DNA from: Candidatus Nitrosocosmicus oleophilus | GTDB lineage: Archaea > Thermoproteota > Nitrososphaeria > Nitrososphaerales > Nitrososphaeraceae | Reading direction: 5' to 3' | NCBI RefSeq assembly: GCF_000802205.1 | Contig: NZ_CP012850.1 | Location: 1,798,001-1,862,000, forward strand | DNA: 64,000 nucleotides | Notes under the pieces: model-generated | Database searches by the model: none | What the model was told of the DNA's origin: nothing | Seen by the model: the letters and a program-made list of their open reading frames with translations, nothing else | In this document: piece after piece, positions 27,049 through 36,491 of the stretch | Layout of the letters: each line of letters opens with the position of its first letter | Numbering within the stretch: the stretch's first letter is position 1 | Made by a program: the position numbers and the translations under genes

Positions 27049-27393
27049 ATCAACAAGTATCCGAAACTCTTTCTTCGGGTGTCCAAGAACGCGTATGTTA
27101 GTGTCATAAACAATGATATATTACAAATTGCTAGTGGATCTGAACCAATTACTTCATATAATCAAATTAGAAAAAGATTCGGAGACTATTTTGTATCGAT
27201 GAATATGTACTATTGTCGCAAAGTCTTTGCTACCTTCCTAAGGAACGAAGGGATTGAACCAGAGATAATTGATCTGCTTCAAGGGCGTATTCCTAACTCC
27301 GTATTTGTCAGACACTATTACCGACCAGATCCCTCAAATTTTGATATGATTAGAGAGAAGTTAAGGAAATTGCATAATTTGATTGATGCATAG
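27049..27393 (+). pseudogene. C-terminal fragment of an archaeal tyrosine integrase
   Basis: The sequence NMYYCRKVFATFLRNEGIE, then IDLLQGRIPNSVFVRHYYRPD, matches the C-terminal catalytic part of archaeal tyrosine recombinases: the Arg of the second box and the nucleophile Tyr near the end. The N-terminal two thirds are absent, and a stop occurs in frame just upstream (27046-27048), so this is a truncated gene. It marks an old integrated element in this region. An integrase N-terminal piece lies at 43472-43693, but the two do not clearly come from one gene. Confidence 0.8.
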
Positions 27394-27545
27394 TATGACA
27401 ATGATGATATTGGTCAGATATCAGACCTTTTTCGAGTGCAGTTAAAGAAGTATTTAGATATCATTTGTCAATGTGTATCTATAAAAATCACTTTGTTTAT
27501 GTAACAATGACAATTCTTTAATATCAAATTACAAAACTTCATTTC

Positions 27546-28631
27546 ATGGAACAGAAATCTGTATTTGATAATGCCAAAGCTGAAGCATTTGCTGGAAAGT
27601 TGTTGGAGATCCTAAATGGTGGCTGTCTCTCACTTTTGATAAGTATTGGCCATAAAACAGGACTATTTGATACATTATCCGGATTACAGAATCCGAGTAC
27701 ATCAGAGGAAATAGCAAAAAAAGCAAATCTCAATGAAAGATATGTTCGAGAATGGTTAGGTGGGATGGTAGTAGGCGGCATTGTTGAATATTTTCCTAAC
27801 GAAAAAACATACCAATTACCTCAAGAACATTCGGCGTTTACTACAAGAGCTGCGGGAATTGATAACTTGGCTCTTTTTTCTCAGTATGTTTCTTTAATGG
27901 GCTTGGTGGAAGACAAGATTGTAAATTGCTTTAGAAATGGGGGAGGAGTTCCTTATTCAGAGTATCCAGATTTTCAATCTCTCCAAGCGGAAGAAACTTC
28001 TAGAGTATTTGATTTCAGATTGATAGATCAAATATTACCTTTGGCAGGTAAAGATATGATTGACAAGCTTCGCAGTGGTGCATTTGTACTGGAAGTAGGT
28101 TGTGGGCGCGGCCATGCGTTAAACCTTATGGCAAAAGCATACCCTAATAGCAAGTTCTTCGGATATGACTTTTCAGAGGAAGGAGTGGAAGCTGGAATAA
28201 AAGAGTCTAAAGAAATGAATCTCACAAATGTTGAATTTGAAGTTAAAGATGTCAACACTCTAACTGATACTAACAAATATGACCTAGCCATGGCCTTTGA
28301 TACTATTCACGATCAAGCTCATCCTACAACAGTATTATCAAAAATTTATGAAGCCTTAAAACTTGATGGAACCTTTCTAATGCAAGATATTGCTGCTTCC
28401 AGTAATATTGAAGAAAACATTCAAAATCCATTGGCCCCCACCCTTTACACGTTCTCAACAATGCACTGTATGACTGTATCGTTGGCTCAAGACGGAGATG
28501 GCTTGGGTACAGTTTGGGGGCGACAAATGGCAGAACAAAAGTTAAGAGAGGTCGGCTTTTCAGGACCAATTGATGTAAAACAGATTGAAGGAGATATTTT
28601 GAATTACTACTATGTGGTCAAAAAGACCTGA
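27546..28631 (+). CDS. SAM-dependent methyltransferase with N-terminal winged helix
   Basis: A 361-residue two-domain enzyme. The N-terminal helix-turn-helix-like dimerisation domain (TSEEIAKKANLNERYVREWL, then GGIVEYF) is followed by a class I methyltransferase Rossmann fold with VLEVGCGRGHALNLMAKAYP, motif II FGYDFS and LAMAFDTIHD. This arrangement resembles plant-type O-methyltransferases and the mycobacterial Rv2258c group. The acceptor is unknown. No operon partner; the carboxymuconolactone decarboxylase-like gene follows after about 180 bp on the same strand. Confidence 0.88.
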   Translation: MEQKSVFDNAKAEAFAGKLLEILNGGCLSLLISIGHKTGLFDTLSGLQNPSTSEEIAKKANLNERYVREWLGGMVVGGIVEYFPNEKTYQLPQEHSAFTTRAAGIDNLALFSQYVSLMGLVEDKIVNCFRNGGGVPYSEYPDFQSLQAEETSRVFDFRLIDQILPLAGKDMIDKLRSGAFVLEVGCGRGHALNLMAKAYPNSKFFGYDFSEEGVEAGIKESKEMNLTNVEFEVKDVNTLTDTNKYDLAMAFDTIHDQAHPTTVLSKIYEALKLDGTFLMQDIAASSNIEENIQNPLAPTLYTFSTMHCMTVSLAQDGDGLGTVWGRQMAEQKLREVGFSGPIDVKQIEGDILNYYYVVKKT

Positions 28632-28814
28632 GGACACAAGACTTTAATCGATTAGCGAGAATGTAGTACGATTACGGGATTTAATTCATAAGGCCTTATG
28701 ACTCCAGCGACGCTATTTTTTAATCGCTAGATCAATATATTGTCAGGTTCGATGCTAAAATAATTTGAACAAAAGAACGAAAATCCTTTTCTATTACCTT
28801 GGCGAAAGATTTGC

Positions 28815-29204
28815 ATGAATTATGAAGAAACTGTAAAGGAGATTGAGGATACATTTGGAATAATACCTGGGTTCATGAAGGATGCTCCACAAGATATTCT
28901 TATCCAAATGTGGCCATTGTTTAAGAAATACCAGATGGGAGAATCTATAATTCCTCAAAAGTACAGGGAAATGATGATGTTGGCAGCCGCAGCGGCAACT
29001 AAATGTCCGTATTGTCAAACATATCATAAGGAAGTCTGCAAGATGCTGGGCGCCACTGACGAGGAATTAAATGAGCTAGCTGCAATTATCGGAATGACAT
29101 CATTTTGGAGTAACGTATTACATGTCCAAAACTATGACTATAACAAATTTGTGCAGGAGCTAAAGCAAATGGGAGAACACGTTTCGAAAAAAGGTAATCC
29201 TTGA
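28815..29204 (+). CDS. Carboxymuconolactone decarboxylase/AhpD-family protein
   Basis: A 129-residue helical protein of the CMD superfamily. The redox motif CPYCQTYHKEVCKMLGA carries C-x2-C-x3-H, as in AhpD-like peroxidase and thiol-disulfide reductase proteins. Residues around it (AAAAATK) match the family. It could reduce peroxides or act with a thiol partner. No lipoyl-dependent partner gene is nearby, so the substrate stays open. It follows the methyltransferase on the same strand. Confidence 0.88.
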   Translation: MNYEETVKEIEDTFGIIPGFMKDAPQDILIQMWPLFKKYQMGESIIPQKYREMMMLAAAAATKCPYCQTYHKEVCKMLGATDEELNELAAIIGMTSFWSNVLHVQNYDYNKFVQELKQMGEHVSKKGNP

Positions 29205-29456
29205 CATCTATTGAAATAGTGACTATTAATATATGGCGCTAGTGACAGGAATGACAGTAATCTCGAGCCCCTTCCCATTCATTTACCATTCATAGTTCGA
29301 AGGGAGGAAGGGAGTGTTCTTCCATTAAATGCTAAAGTTATTCATGAAATGGAAGGTTTGTTTTTCTATATAAGTTAGGTTGTTCTAACAGAGGAGATAA
29401 TACTATCAATGGACACAAAATACCGTAAAAGAGGAAGTATTACCCTAACATTCATT

Positions 29457-30299
29457 TCAAAAAAATTGCTTCATCATACTGATAAACTCGTCATCTGACA
29501 TTTTTCTTTTGGCTTCCATCCATTGTTCAACGTCTTTACCTGCAACATATCGTAATTTGTGGTCTGGACTAGTAATTGCCTCAAGTATAACTTCAGCCAC
29601 ATATTGTGGTGTTGAACCGTTGGCAATCATCTTCTTTACGTTAGATTCCATTGCTTTCATTAATGGAGCGTAAGGAGAATTAGGATCCTGAGATTTCTTT
29701 GCAATTTTAGAAGCATGATGAAAGTCAGTATCAATCACACCTGGTTCTATTATCACTGTTCTTATACCAAATTGTTCTAACTCATATGACATTGATTCAC
29801 TTAAACCCTCGACTGCAAATTTTGTACTCACATAAGCAGAGCCGGTAGGGTAACCAAACCTTCCTACACCAGAGCTTATGTTAACAACCACACCTGATCT
29901 TTGTCTTCTCATAATTGGCAAAACAGCCTGAGTCGTTATTATAAGTCCGTACACATTCGTTTCATACTGTTCCTTTATTTCATCAATAGTAAGGTCTTCA
30001 AAGGCACCAGATAACGCATAACCAGCGTTGTTAACCAATATATCTATTCGGCCAGCTTCGTCATAGACATTTTGAACTGCATTTTTTATCGAATAATCAT
30101 CGGTAACATCAAGTTGAACAAAGTGCATGTCAAGTTTTTCTTTCTCTGCAATGGATTTTATTTCTGAACTTTTTTGCAAGTCCCTCATCGATGCATAGGT
30201 TTTAAAGTTATTTCTTGCAAGTAAAAGTGCAGTTTCACGGCCTATTCCAGCTGAGCCTCCAGTGATAATTACTACCTTTGAATCTGATGATGATGACAT
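29457..30299 (-). CDS. Short-chain dehydrogenase/reductase (paralogue A)
   Basis: A classical SDR of 280 residues. The cofactor loop is TGGSAGIGRE, followed by NNAGYA, the catalytic Ser (NISSGVG) and Y-x3-K (YVSTKFAVEGL). The R in ASMRDL after the second strand favours NADP(H). The substrate is unknown. A close paralogue is encoded at 35100-36032 in the same orientation, and the two share long runs such as KFAVxGxSExxSYELExFGI. The C-terminus (DDEFISMMKQFF) is also conserved between them. Confidence 0.93.
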   Translation of the reverse strand: MSSSSDSKVVIITGGSAGIGRETALLLARNNFKTYASMRDLQKSSEIKSIAEKEKLDMHFVQLDVTDDYSIKNAVQNVYDEAGRIDILVNNAGYALSGAFEDLTIDEIKEQYETNVYGLIITTQAVLPIMRRQRSGVVVNISSGVGRFGYPTGSAYVSTKFAVEGLSESMSYELEQFGIRTVIIEPGVIDTDFHHASKIAKKSQDPNSPYAPLMKAMESNVKKMIANGSTPQYVAEVILEAITSPDHKLRYVAGKDVEQWMEAKRKMSDDEFISMMKQFF

Positions 30300-31094
30300 G
30301 CTAATATGTAATTAAAAGATTTGATGTTTTATTTCTTTACCTGCCTGTAGAGTAAAATAAGTCTAAATCAAAATATAATATGCTTTATAGACAATTCCAA
30401 TTTTAATATAGATCTGTAAAACAGATTTAAAAATACATACAAATTAAAAAAGTATTCATATAATTGAAAATGGGAACTGTCGTGTTTCCTGCCGTATTTA
30501 AAATGACGTTGGCTATAATAATGACTATTTTATCAGTTGTTGATTTAGACCTATCTTTTATTTAATTTTTATATAAATCATCTTGCCCTGTTAAAATAAA
30601 TTAATTCAAATAGCCTAAATAATTCACCTCTTGACAAATAGAGTGGACCATCTTTGACTATGAATCAGATATTTGCAACAAGAGGAATTCGCGGCAAAAA
30701 AAACATGGAACTAAGAGAATAGAGTGATCATCATTCATCATTCATCATAACTTCCTCGGTCGGGGTTTTAATAGATGAAGTATTTTCATACGTAAACCCA
30801 ACCTGATGGCAGATTTAATTTCTCATCGTAAGTAGGGTATTTCGGATTCTTTGGATCATAATTCGGCTTAAATATTAAAATATTTAGTATTCCTAAGAAT
30901 TGTTTAAGTATAATAATTACTCTCGGTATTTTGGCTACAATTGACTAGATATTGATACGCAAAGATTATTTGACTCATACCTCGTCGCATGGTATTGCAT
31001 TTGCTTGTTAATTTCTTATAATGCTTATAATTTATTTAGGGCTATTATTGAACCAAAATTTTTTTAAATATTAATCGTACTTTATTCAAAGCTA
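30300..31094. other. Gene-free 0.8 kb with repeated intergenic motif
   Basis: No supported gene; a 31-codon hydrophobic frame near 30471 is too short to call. Bases 30751-30773 (CCTCGGT-CGGGGTTTTAATA) resemble the motif present at 33001, 34095 and 36407. Confidence 0.4.
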
Positions 31095-31526
31095 ATGCCC
31101 AGTGAATATACAAGGCGACAGTTTACTAGTTGGTTTAAGGAAACTTACCCTCAAGAATATTATTTTTTTAATAAAATTGAATCTAATCTTGGCAAATTAT
31201 ATTCCAATGATTATCTGGTTCTTAATGACGGTGAATTCGCAGAGATCTCAATACAAATTCGAAAACTTGAAGGCGACAAATACCACTTAGCCACTAATCA
31301 ATATGGAGCGATTTTCCTTGGTTCATTATTCAAAACGATTTTGGAAGAATTCAATAGCAACATGGAGTCTATAGTCTCAAAGAAGATAAAAGATGAATTT
31401 GAAAGTAAACTCGCCATCAAGTGTTCAAATTGCGAAAACTTGAATTTATCGGGATCAAGGTATTGCAATAATTGCGGAACAGGTTTGGATGATGTCAGCA
31501 CTAACCACAGAAAATCAGAACGCTAA
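31095..31526 (+). CDS. Protein with C-terminal zinc ribbon
   Basis: A 143-residue soluble protein. The N-terminal 100 residues are mixed helix and strand with aromatic clusters (RRQFTSWFKETYPQEYYFF). The C-terminus is a single zinc ribbon CSNCENLNLSGSRYCNNCG of the type found on many archaeal regulators. Function unknown. A TATA-like element at about 31068-31075 precedes the ATG, so a leaderless transcript is likely. Confidence 0.7.
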   Translation: MPSEYTRRQFTSWFKETYPQEYYFFNKIESNLGKLYSNDYLVLNDGEFAEISIQIRKLEGDKYHLATNQYGAIFLGSLFKTILEEFNSNMESIVSKKIKDEFESKLAIKCSNCENLNLSGSRYCNNCGTGLDDVSTNHRKSER

Positions 31527-31919
31527 TAATATCGACCTAATTTTTCAATATCTCGTTAAGAGAATTCATCTTGCGGCTCTGATAGATATAATACGAATAT
31601 CTGTTCAAGTAACGTATCTGAATAGAGGTAAAGGAGACTAACACAAATATCAAATTCTATCAGAAGATGCTTTTTAATTCAAGGTATATGACCACAATAG
31701 AAAAGCAGCCTGAATAGACTGAGATTTTTGATTGCGCCTATTATTCAAAGATCCAGTGCAATCTCGCTCACTATTTTACTCGCTCCTTTCCTAACAACCA
31801 CGTCATATACAAAACACTTATTTCCGATCCCTGTGAATAATCAAGTACTTTTTATCAAATAGAAAAGATTAACTTCGAATTCTATAAAATTTATAAGCAC
31901 ATATACTAATGAACAATTA
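31527..31919. other. Intergenic; promoter of the cupredoxin gene
   Basis: The only feature is an AATTTATAAGC TATA element near 31886-31896, about 27 bp before ATG 31920. Otherwise nothing is recognised. Confidence 0.5.
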
Positions 31920-32789
31920 ATGAATAACAAGATTTTCAAGAACACCTCTTTTTGCATCCTTTTGAGTGCATTCGCGATGTTAATTTTTACTTCCATTATA
32001 TCTGGTTCGCATATGATGGTATTCCACAGTTCGTATGCACAAGTAGGGAGTATGTCTACTCTTCAGAATACTCCTGCAACTTTTGCTGTAAGCATAATCC
32101 CAGGCGCAGCTCAGAAAGACAGTGCATATCACTATTTCCCGCCTGCGATTAATGTACCTATTGGAACTACTGTCGCCTGGTTTAACAATGATTTTGGTCA
32201 GCCTCACACAGTTACAAGCGGGGAACCAGACTCATCTCATACTGGATCCGTCTTTAACTCGGGAATAATGCCAGCCACAGCCAATTCATTCTTTCAATAT
32301 ACTTTTGACAAGCCTGGAAATTATGTCTATCATTGTATAATTCATCCTTGGAGGACCGCAATAGTAACTGCTAATGATGCTTATGAGAAAGGTCATTATT
32401 TACAAATGTCCTCGGGAGTTGGATCGGTGCTTAACCTTACGAAGGACTTTAGAACATTGCTTAATTTTGAACCTTTAACCGTTGCGCTTGACAAGACTAC
32501 CCCATTAACATATAACATCACGATACAAAATAAAGATCAAAATAGCACCGAATTCACAGAAACATTTGTTACTTCTGGGGAATCTCTACCTCTTGAATTA
32601 ATACAGAGCAATGAAAACCAAACTAGCGTTTATGGTCCTGACTTTAGCAGTACTGGAGCTTACCATGTCAACGCACCTTTTCTTAAAGGTGAGCAAAACT
32701 ACATCATAAGAGCAGAATTGACCGCAATAGATTCGCAAACTCCTGAAACTCCTTTAGTCGATGAGTTTACCTTCCGAACAGTTGAGTAA
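31920..32789 (+). CDS. Secreted cupredoxin-domain protein lacking the axial Met
   Basis: An exported protein of 289 residues with a plastocyanin-like domain (about residues 50-155) and a C-terminal beta domain. A signal peptide covers the N-terminus (FCILLSAFAMLIFTSIISG). The copper site is QPHTV then YHCIIHPWRTA, giving His-Cys-His ligands. The Met usually found after the second His in plastocyanin-type sites is absent; Arg occupies the place. Related proteins in Thaumarchaeota serve as extracellular electron carriers. Copper binding with an altered redox potential, or loss of the site, are both possible. Confidence 0.85.
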   Translation: MNNKIFKNTSFCILLSAFAMLIFTSIISGSHMMVFHSSYAQVGSMSTLQNTPATFAVSIIPGAAQKDSAYHYFPPAINVPIGTTVAWFNNDFGQPHTVTSGEPDSSHTGSVFNSGIMPATANSFFQYTFDKPGNYVYHCIIHPWRTAIVTANDAYEKGHYLQMSSGVGSVLNLTKDFRTLLNFEPLTVALDKTTPLTYNITIQNKDQNSTEFTETFVTSGESLPLELIQSNENQTSVYGPDFSSTGAYHVNAPFLKGEQNYIIRAELTAIDSQTPETPLVDEFTFRTVE

Positions 32790-33222
32790 TAAACCCACGA
32801 ATAGCCCATTTTATTTTTTTGTGCTGGTAAATTGATTGATTAGTCTTTATGGATCTTTGTTTGACCAAGCCAGGTAGTTTGTGCTAGACTTATAATGTAT
32901 TCAAGGCGAACTAAATTAACTAGAGTGTTTGGCTACGGTTTTAATCCCAGTTAATCGTAATTTCATTACCACACATAGTATCATTTAGTCTGGGCGCGTG
33001 GGGGATTGTCCCCTATGGTGGTGGGGTTCTAATACATTGCTGTTGTTTCACTAGACATCAGAAAGCGGTGACCCAGTTGACATCAATTCGATATCGTATC
33101 TTTATATGCATTGGCTCAAATAACAGAACGATAATGGTGCAAAAGCAGCGAAATGAAACTGAGGATATAATCAGACTCAAGCATTATGAAAAGTTAAATA
33201 ATGATTTAGAATTGGAAACATC
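32790..33222. other. Intergenic with hairpin-switch-like motif (copy A)
   Basis: At 33001-33035 the arms GGGGA/TCCCC flank TTG, and the same C-run can also pair with the following GGGG (33023-33026), giving mutually exclusive stems before GTTCTAATAC. A TATA-like GTTAAATAATG at about 33192-33202 serves the next gene. Confidence 0.5.
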
Positions 33223-33987
33223 ATGGAAAAATCGGTAATAATTGTATTGTTTATTGTACTTTTGATTGCAGTATTACCCACTAACGCCTTGTTTGCATCT
33301 AAAGGAAATAAGAGTCTTGTAAATCAAGATATGGTTAGTGCGGATTCTAATAATTCTAGTATAGTTTACGATTCGAATTCAAGCCCATTTAATATTTCCT
33401 ATGCTGACTGGACTGAAAAGTGGTGGCAATGGACGTATTCCATACCTTGGAACAAGAATCCATCATATGATGATACTGGAGAGCACTGCGATGAAAATCA
33501 AAATGGTCCAGTATGGTTTTTGACTCAAGCATTTGAACATCCAGTTGAACGTACTTGTAACATACCTCAAAATACTGCGTTGCTAATTACAATATTAAAT
33601 TCTGAATGTTCTTATGCGGAGTTTAAAGAACTGAAAACTGAAGAAGAACTAAGAGAATGTGCCAAAAATATACAGGATTTTGTTACTGGAGCAAAAGCTT
33701 CCCTAAATAATATCACTATACCTAATATAGATGAGTATCGTATTCAAACAGATTTGTTTAACTTTACATTGCCTCAAGATAACATATTGAATTTAACTGC
33801 TCAGACAACACAAGCCGTAGCGGATGGAAATTGGCTTTTTCTAAAGCCACTGCCTCCAGGTAACTACGAGTTGAAGGTAAAAGGAGAAATAGATTCTAAA
33901 GCATCTGCAAATGAAACAGGTGGTAATGAATACAATGGACCAATTGGTTGGAATCAAACTACTATATATAATTTATTGGTAAATTAA
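33223..33987 (+). CDS. Secreted protein with WWQW motif
   Basis: An exported 254-residue protein of a family found in bacteria and archaea with unknown role. A signal peptide (IIVLFIVLLIAVLPTNALFA) is followed by the typical WTEKWWQWTYSIPWNKNP, DDTGEHC, NGPVWFLTQAF and IPQNTALLITILNSECSYAE. Four or more Cys residues suggest disulfides. The length is normal and no membrane helix follows the signal. It appears leaderless from the TATA at about 33192-33202. It is flanked on both sides by copies A and B of an intergenic hairpin motif. Confidence 0.8.
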   Translation: MEKSVIIVLFIVLLIAVLPTNALFASKGNKSLVNQDMVSADSNNSSIVYDSNSSPFNISYADWTEKWWQWTYSIPWNKNPSYDDTGEHCDENQNGPVWFLTQAFEHPVERTCNIPQNTALLITILNSECSYAEFKELKTEEELRECAKNIQDFVTGAKASLNNITIPNIDEYRIQTDLFNFTLPQDNILNLTAQTTQAVADGNWLFLKPLPPGNYELKVKGEIDSKASANETGGNEYNGPIGWNQTTIYNLLVN

Positions 33988-34364
33988 CAGATTTCTACTT
34001 TAATTTAACCCTGCTTCTACATCTTATATGTTCTTTTAACATCGATGCAATGGTAAATTTAAATATCCTTTAATGGTAATAGTCCTACTCCGATGGGATT
34101 AAGTTCCCTGTGGTAATAGGGTTCTAATGCAAATACAGATTTTCCTAAGACAAGAGGATTGTAAAGGATTTGAGGGTATTGAAATTAAGTCAAGTTCACA
34201 GCGTTCTTAGAGCATATTTCATCCCCATCAATAATCACATTGATATTAATTAACGATAAGATTTATTGAAATCAAATATAACCAATAATATCAAAGATCT
34301 GCACGTCACTGGTATGAGAAAGAAAAATATCTGACACTAAAAGTATTAGCTTTGTGGGAAAAAC
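33988..34364. other. Intergenic with hairpin-switch-like motif (copy B)
   Basis: 34095-34130 holds GGGA/TCCC arms with a following AGGG alternative partner and GTTCTAATGC, matching copy A in layout. No gene. Confidence 0.5.
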
Positions 34365-34934
34365 TTGGCTAGATATGCAATTTTAGTATTGAATATGTTA
34401 AATGACTTTATTGAAGGTAGTTTAAAATATGAAAGGGCATTAGAGATTATTCCAAATATTCGCACTTTGTTAGATATAGCCAGGAATAATCAAATTCCTA
34501 TTTTTTATTGTGTAGATGAACACCTTCCGACTGACAGTTATGAATTAGAGCTATAGGCACCACATGCAATGAAAGGTACAATTGGACAACAAATTAATGA
34601 TGAATTGAAACCACAAAAAAATGACACAGTTATTACAAAAAGAACGTATAGTGCATTTGATCGAACTAACTTGGATAGATATTTAGCCAGAGTATATGAT
34701 GGAAAAGGTGCAGACTCAATAATAATTACAGGAGTACACACAGACATTTGCGGAAAACATACATCATACGACGCTTTTACAAGAGGTTTGAAAATCATAA
34801 TAGCAGAGGATGGAGTACAAGCCTTTTCAGAAGCAGATCATATATCCGGTCTTGAATATATTAAAAAAATTTATGGCGCTGATATAAAAAAAATAGACAA
34901 GATTATCGAACTTCTCGTTGCCAATAAACTATAA
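34365..34934 (+). pseudogene. Isochorismatase/nicotinamidase-family hydrolase, amber-interrupted
   Basis: A cysteine hydrolase of the isochorismatase superfamily broken by TAG at 34554-34556. The frame is continuous on both sides. Relatives have LWGPHAMKGT at this place, so TGG to TAG fits. The triad is also damaged: the catalytic Asp at residue 10 (VxDMxNDF in relatives) is Asn here (VLNMLNDF), while the Lys (MKGT) and Cys (TDICGKHT) remain. Two G-to-A type lesions make loss of function very likely. Normal substrates would be nicotinamide or related amides. TTG start at 34365. Confidence 0.8.
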
Positions 34935-35099
34935 CTAAATCAGTATAACAAAAGAAGACGTGTAAAGTCATTATATGGATCAGAACTATAAATTATTCGA
35001 ATTTCAGTTAACTACATTAAGTGCCAATTTAAAAGATGTTTCAATATTTGAAGTTATAAAAAGTATTTAATTTATTACTCTAACTAATACAGTTCTCAT

Positions 35100-36032
35100 C
35101 TATTTTAACAGATCACCTTTTAACAATGTATGAAATTCATTATCAGTTAGTTCTTTTTTAAGCCTCGAGTATTTTTTTGAATCGTTTCCAACTGTCATTC
35201 TTAAGATAGGGCTAGAAGTATTCGATTCATCAGAGACTATTCCAATACTAGTGATTATTTCGTCCGCAACAACCCTCGGATGAGGAGCTTTACTCATGGC
35301 ATTGAAGTAAAATGTCAAGAATCTTTGCATGGTGTCATTGTAGAAGGATAATGAAGTACCCTTCTTATCATCGCCAAACTGGTTAATCTGAATCCCTTTT
35401 TTATCTACGCCATATTTATTTGACGGCAAAACTAAATCTTGTGCAAATTCGGTATTTATTACTCCAGGTTCAATTAATACCATTTTGATTCCAAATGGTT
35501 CTAATTCGTAAGATAAAGCTTCACTCATTCCATCTACTGCAAACTTTGTAGCAGAATAAACAGATTGAGAAGGTATTCCAGCCAATCCCGACATAGAACT
35601 AACATTAATTATTATACCACTTTTTTGTTGCCTCATGGTTGGAAGAACATTTTGAATTACTCTCATGATACCAAAAACATTCGTCTCAAATTGCTTTCTA
35701 ATTTCATCCATTGTAAAGTCCTCCATTGCTCCAAACAAACCATAGCCAGCGTTATTAACTAGGATGTCAAGTCGACCATATTCATTTACTATTTTTGTTA
35801 TTGCTTTATCTACCGAATCATTATCATCAACATTCATTTCGAATAAATTTATTGGGATATTTTCTTTCCGTGCTATACTTTCTATTTCAACCGACTTTTT
35901 TAAATCTCTTATGGTTGCACAAGTTAGGAAACCATTTCGAGCAAGTGCTAAAGATGTCTCAAGGCCTATGCCTGTTGAGCTTCCGGTCACTACTGCTACT
36001 TTTTTGTATTCGCCAGACATAACATAAAACAT
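35100..36032 (-). CDS. Short-chain dehydrogenase/reductase (paralogue B)
   Basis: An SDR of 310 residues. It has TGSSTGIGLE, NNAGYG, catalytic Ser (NVSSMSG) and Y-x3-K (YSATKFAVDGM). It is clearly homologous to the enzyme at 29457-30299 but carries an insertion (NKYGVDKKG...) and a longer C-terminus before the substrate lid. The first ATG is kept because a TATA-like ATATAATAAAAC lies about 30 bp upstream; the Met at 36020 (MSGEYKK) is the alternative. Substrate unknown. Confidence 0.9.
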   Translation of the reverse strand: MFYVMSGEYKKVAVVTGSSTGIGLETSLALARNGFLTCATIRDLKKSVEIESIARKENIPINLFEMNVDDNDSVDKAITKIVNEYGRLDILVNNAGYGLFGAMEDFTMDEIRKQFETNVFGIMRVIQNVLPTMRQQKSGIIINVSSMSGLAGIPSQSVYSATKFAVDGMSEALSYELEPFGIKMVLIEPGVINTEFAQDLVLPSNKYGVDKKGIQINQFGDDKKGTSLSFYNDTMQRFLTFYFNAMSKAPHPRVVADEIITSIGIVSDESNTSSPILRMTVGNDSKKYSRLKKELTDNEFHTLLKGDLLK

Positions 36033-36104
36033 GAGATGGAACAGGACTAAAATGTTTTATTATATGTGTAGTCGCTGTTAACTTAGGCGTTTATCATCTC
36101 CTTG

Positions 36105-36317
36105 TTATGATAATCTGCAAATAAGATTTAACCAATTCCGTACGTGTTTTAGTTTACAATTTTTTACATTACAAGGAAAGTAGTCATCAAAGCTTTCAGT
36201 CCTGTCTTTGATATACTGTATAGTTCTTTCGATAAGGCTTTTCTCTAGAGGAGAATGAATATGATACCTATATCGGTATTTTAAATAGGATTCTAGTATG
36301 AAATTAGAGAATAGCAT
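36105..36317 (-). pseudogene. Transposase C-terminal remnant
   Basis: The 70 residues include HIHSPLEKSLIERTIQYIKD, RTESFDDYFPC and LKHVRNWLNLI. This is the C-terminus of a DDE transposase family frequent in Thaumarchaeota, containing the final Glu region and KDRTE-x-FDDYFPC tail. The N-terminal DDE core is missing and no clear inverted repeats bound it, so it is a relic, not an active IS. Confidence 0.75.
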
Positions 36318-36406
36318 TTCTTAAAAACTTTGTTAAGTTCCTATTCATCAAGATTTAGATCACTTTTCTTCGGAAGCATATTAATGGATCGGGCCCGGTG
36401 GGCTTC

Positions 36407-36440
36407 AGGACGAATTCGGTCCTATAGTGTGGGTTCTGCA
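36407..36440 (+). repeat. Intergenic hairpin motif (copy C, diverged)
   Basis: AGGAC/GTCCT arms flank GAATTCG, followed by CCTATAGTGTGGGTTCT, which resembles copies A (33001) and B (34095). It lies between a decayed secreted gene and the transposase relic. Confidence 0.4.
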
Positions 36441-36491
36441 GATAAATGACTCACCGAGAATACTATTCATTTAAGTTAATTTAAGATAGTA

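Noticed and set aside
33001-34130. Degenerate tRNA genes at the GTTCTAAT elements
   Set aside because: A T-loop-like GGTTCTAAT is present, but no acceptor, D or anticodon stems can be drawn around it.
13811-34556. Stop-codon reassignment (for example pyrrolysine at TAG)
   Set aside because: Interruptions use TAA, TAG and TGA alike, and the amber case also has a lost catalytic Asp. This fits decay, not recoding.
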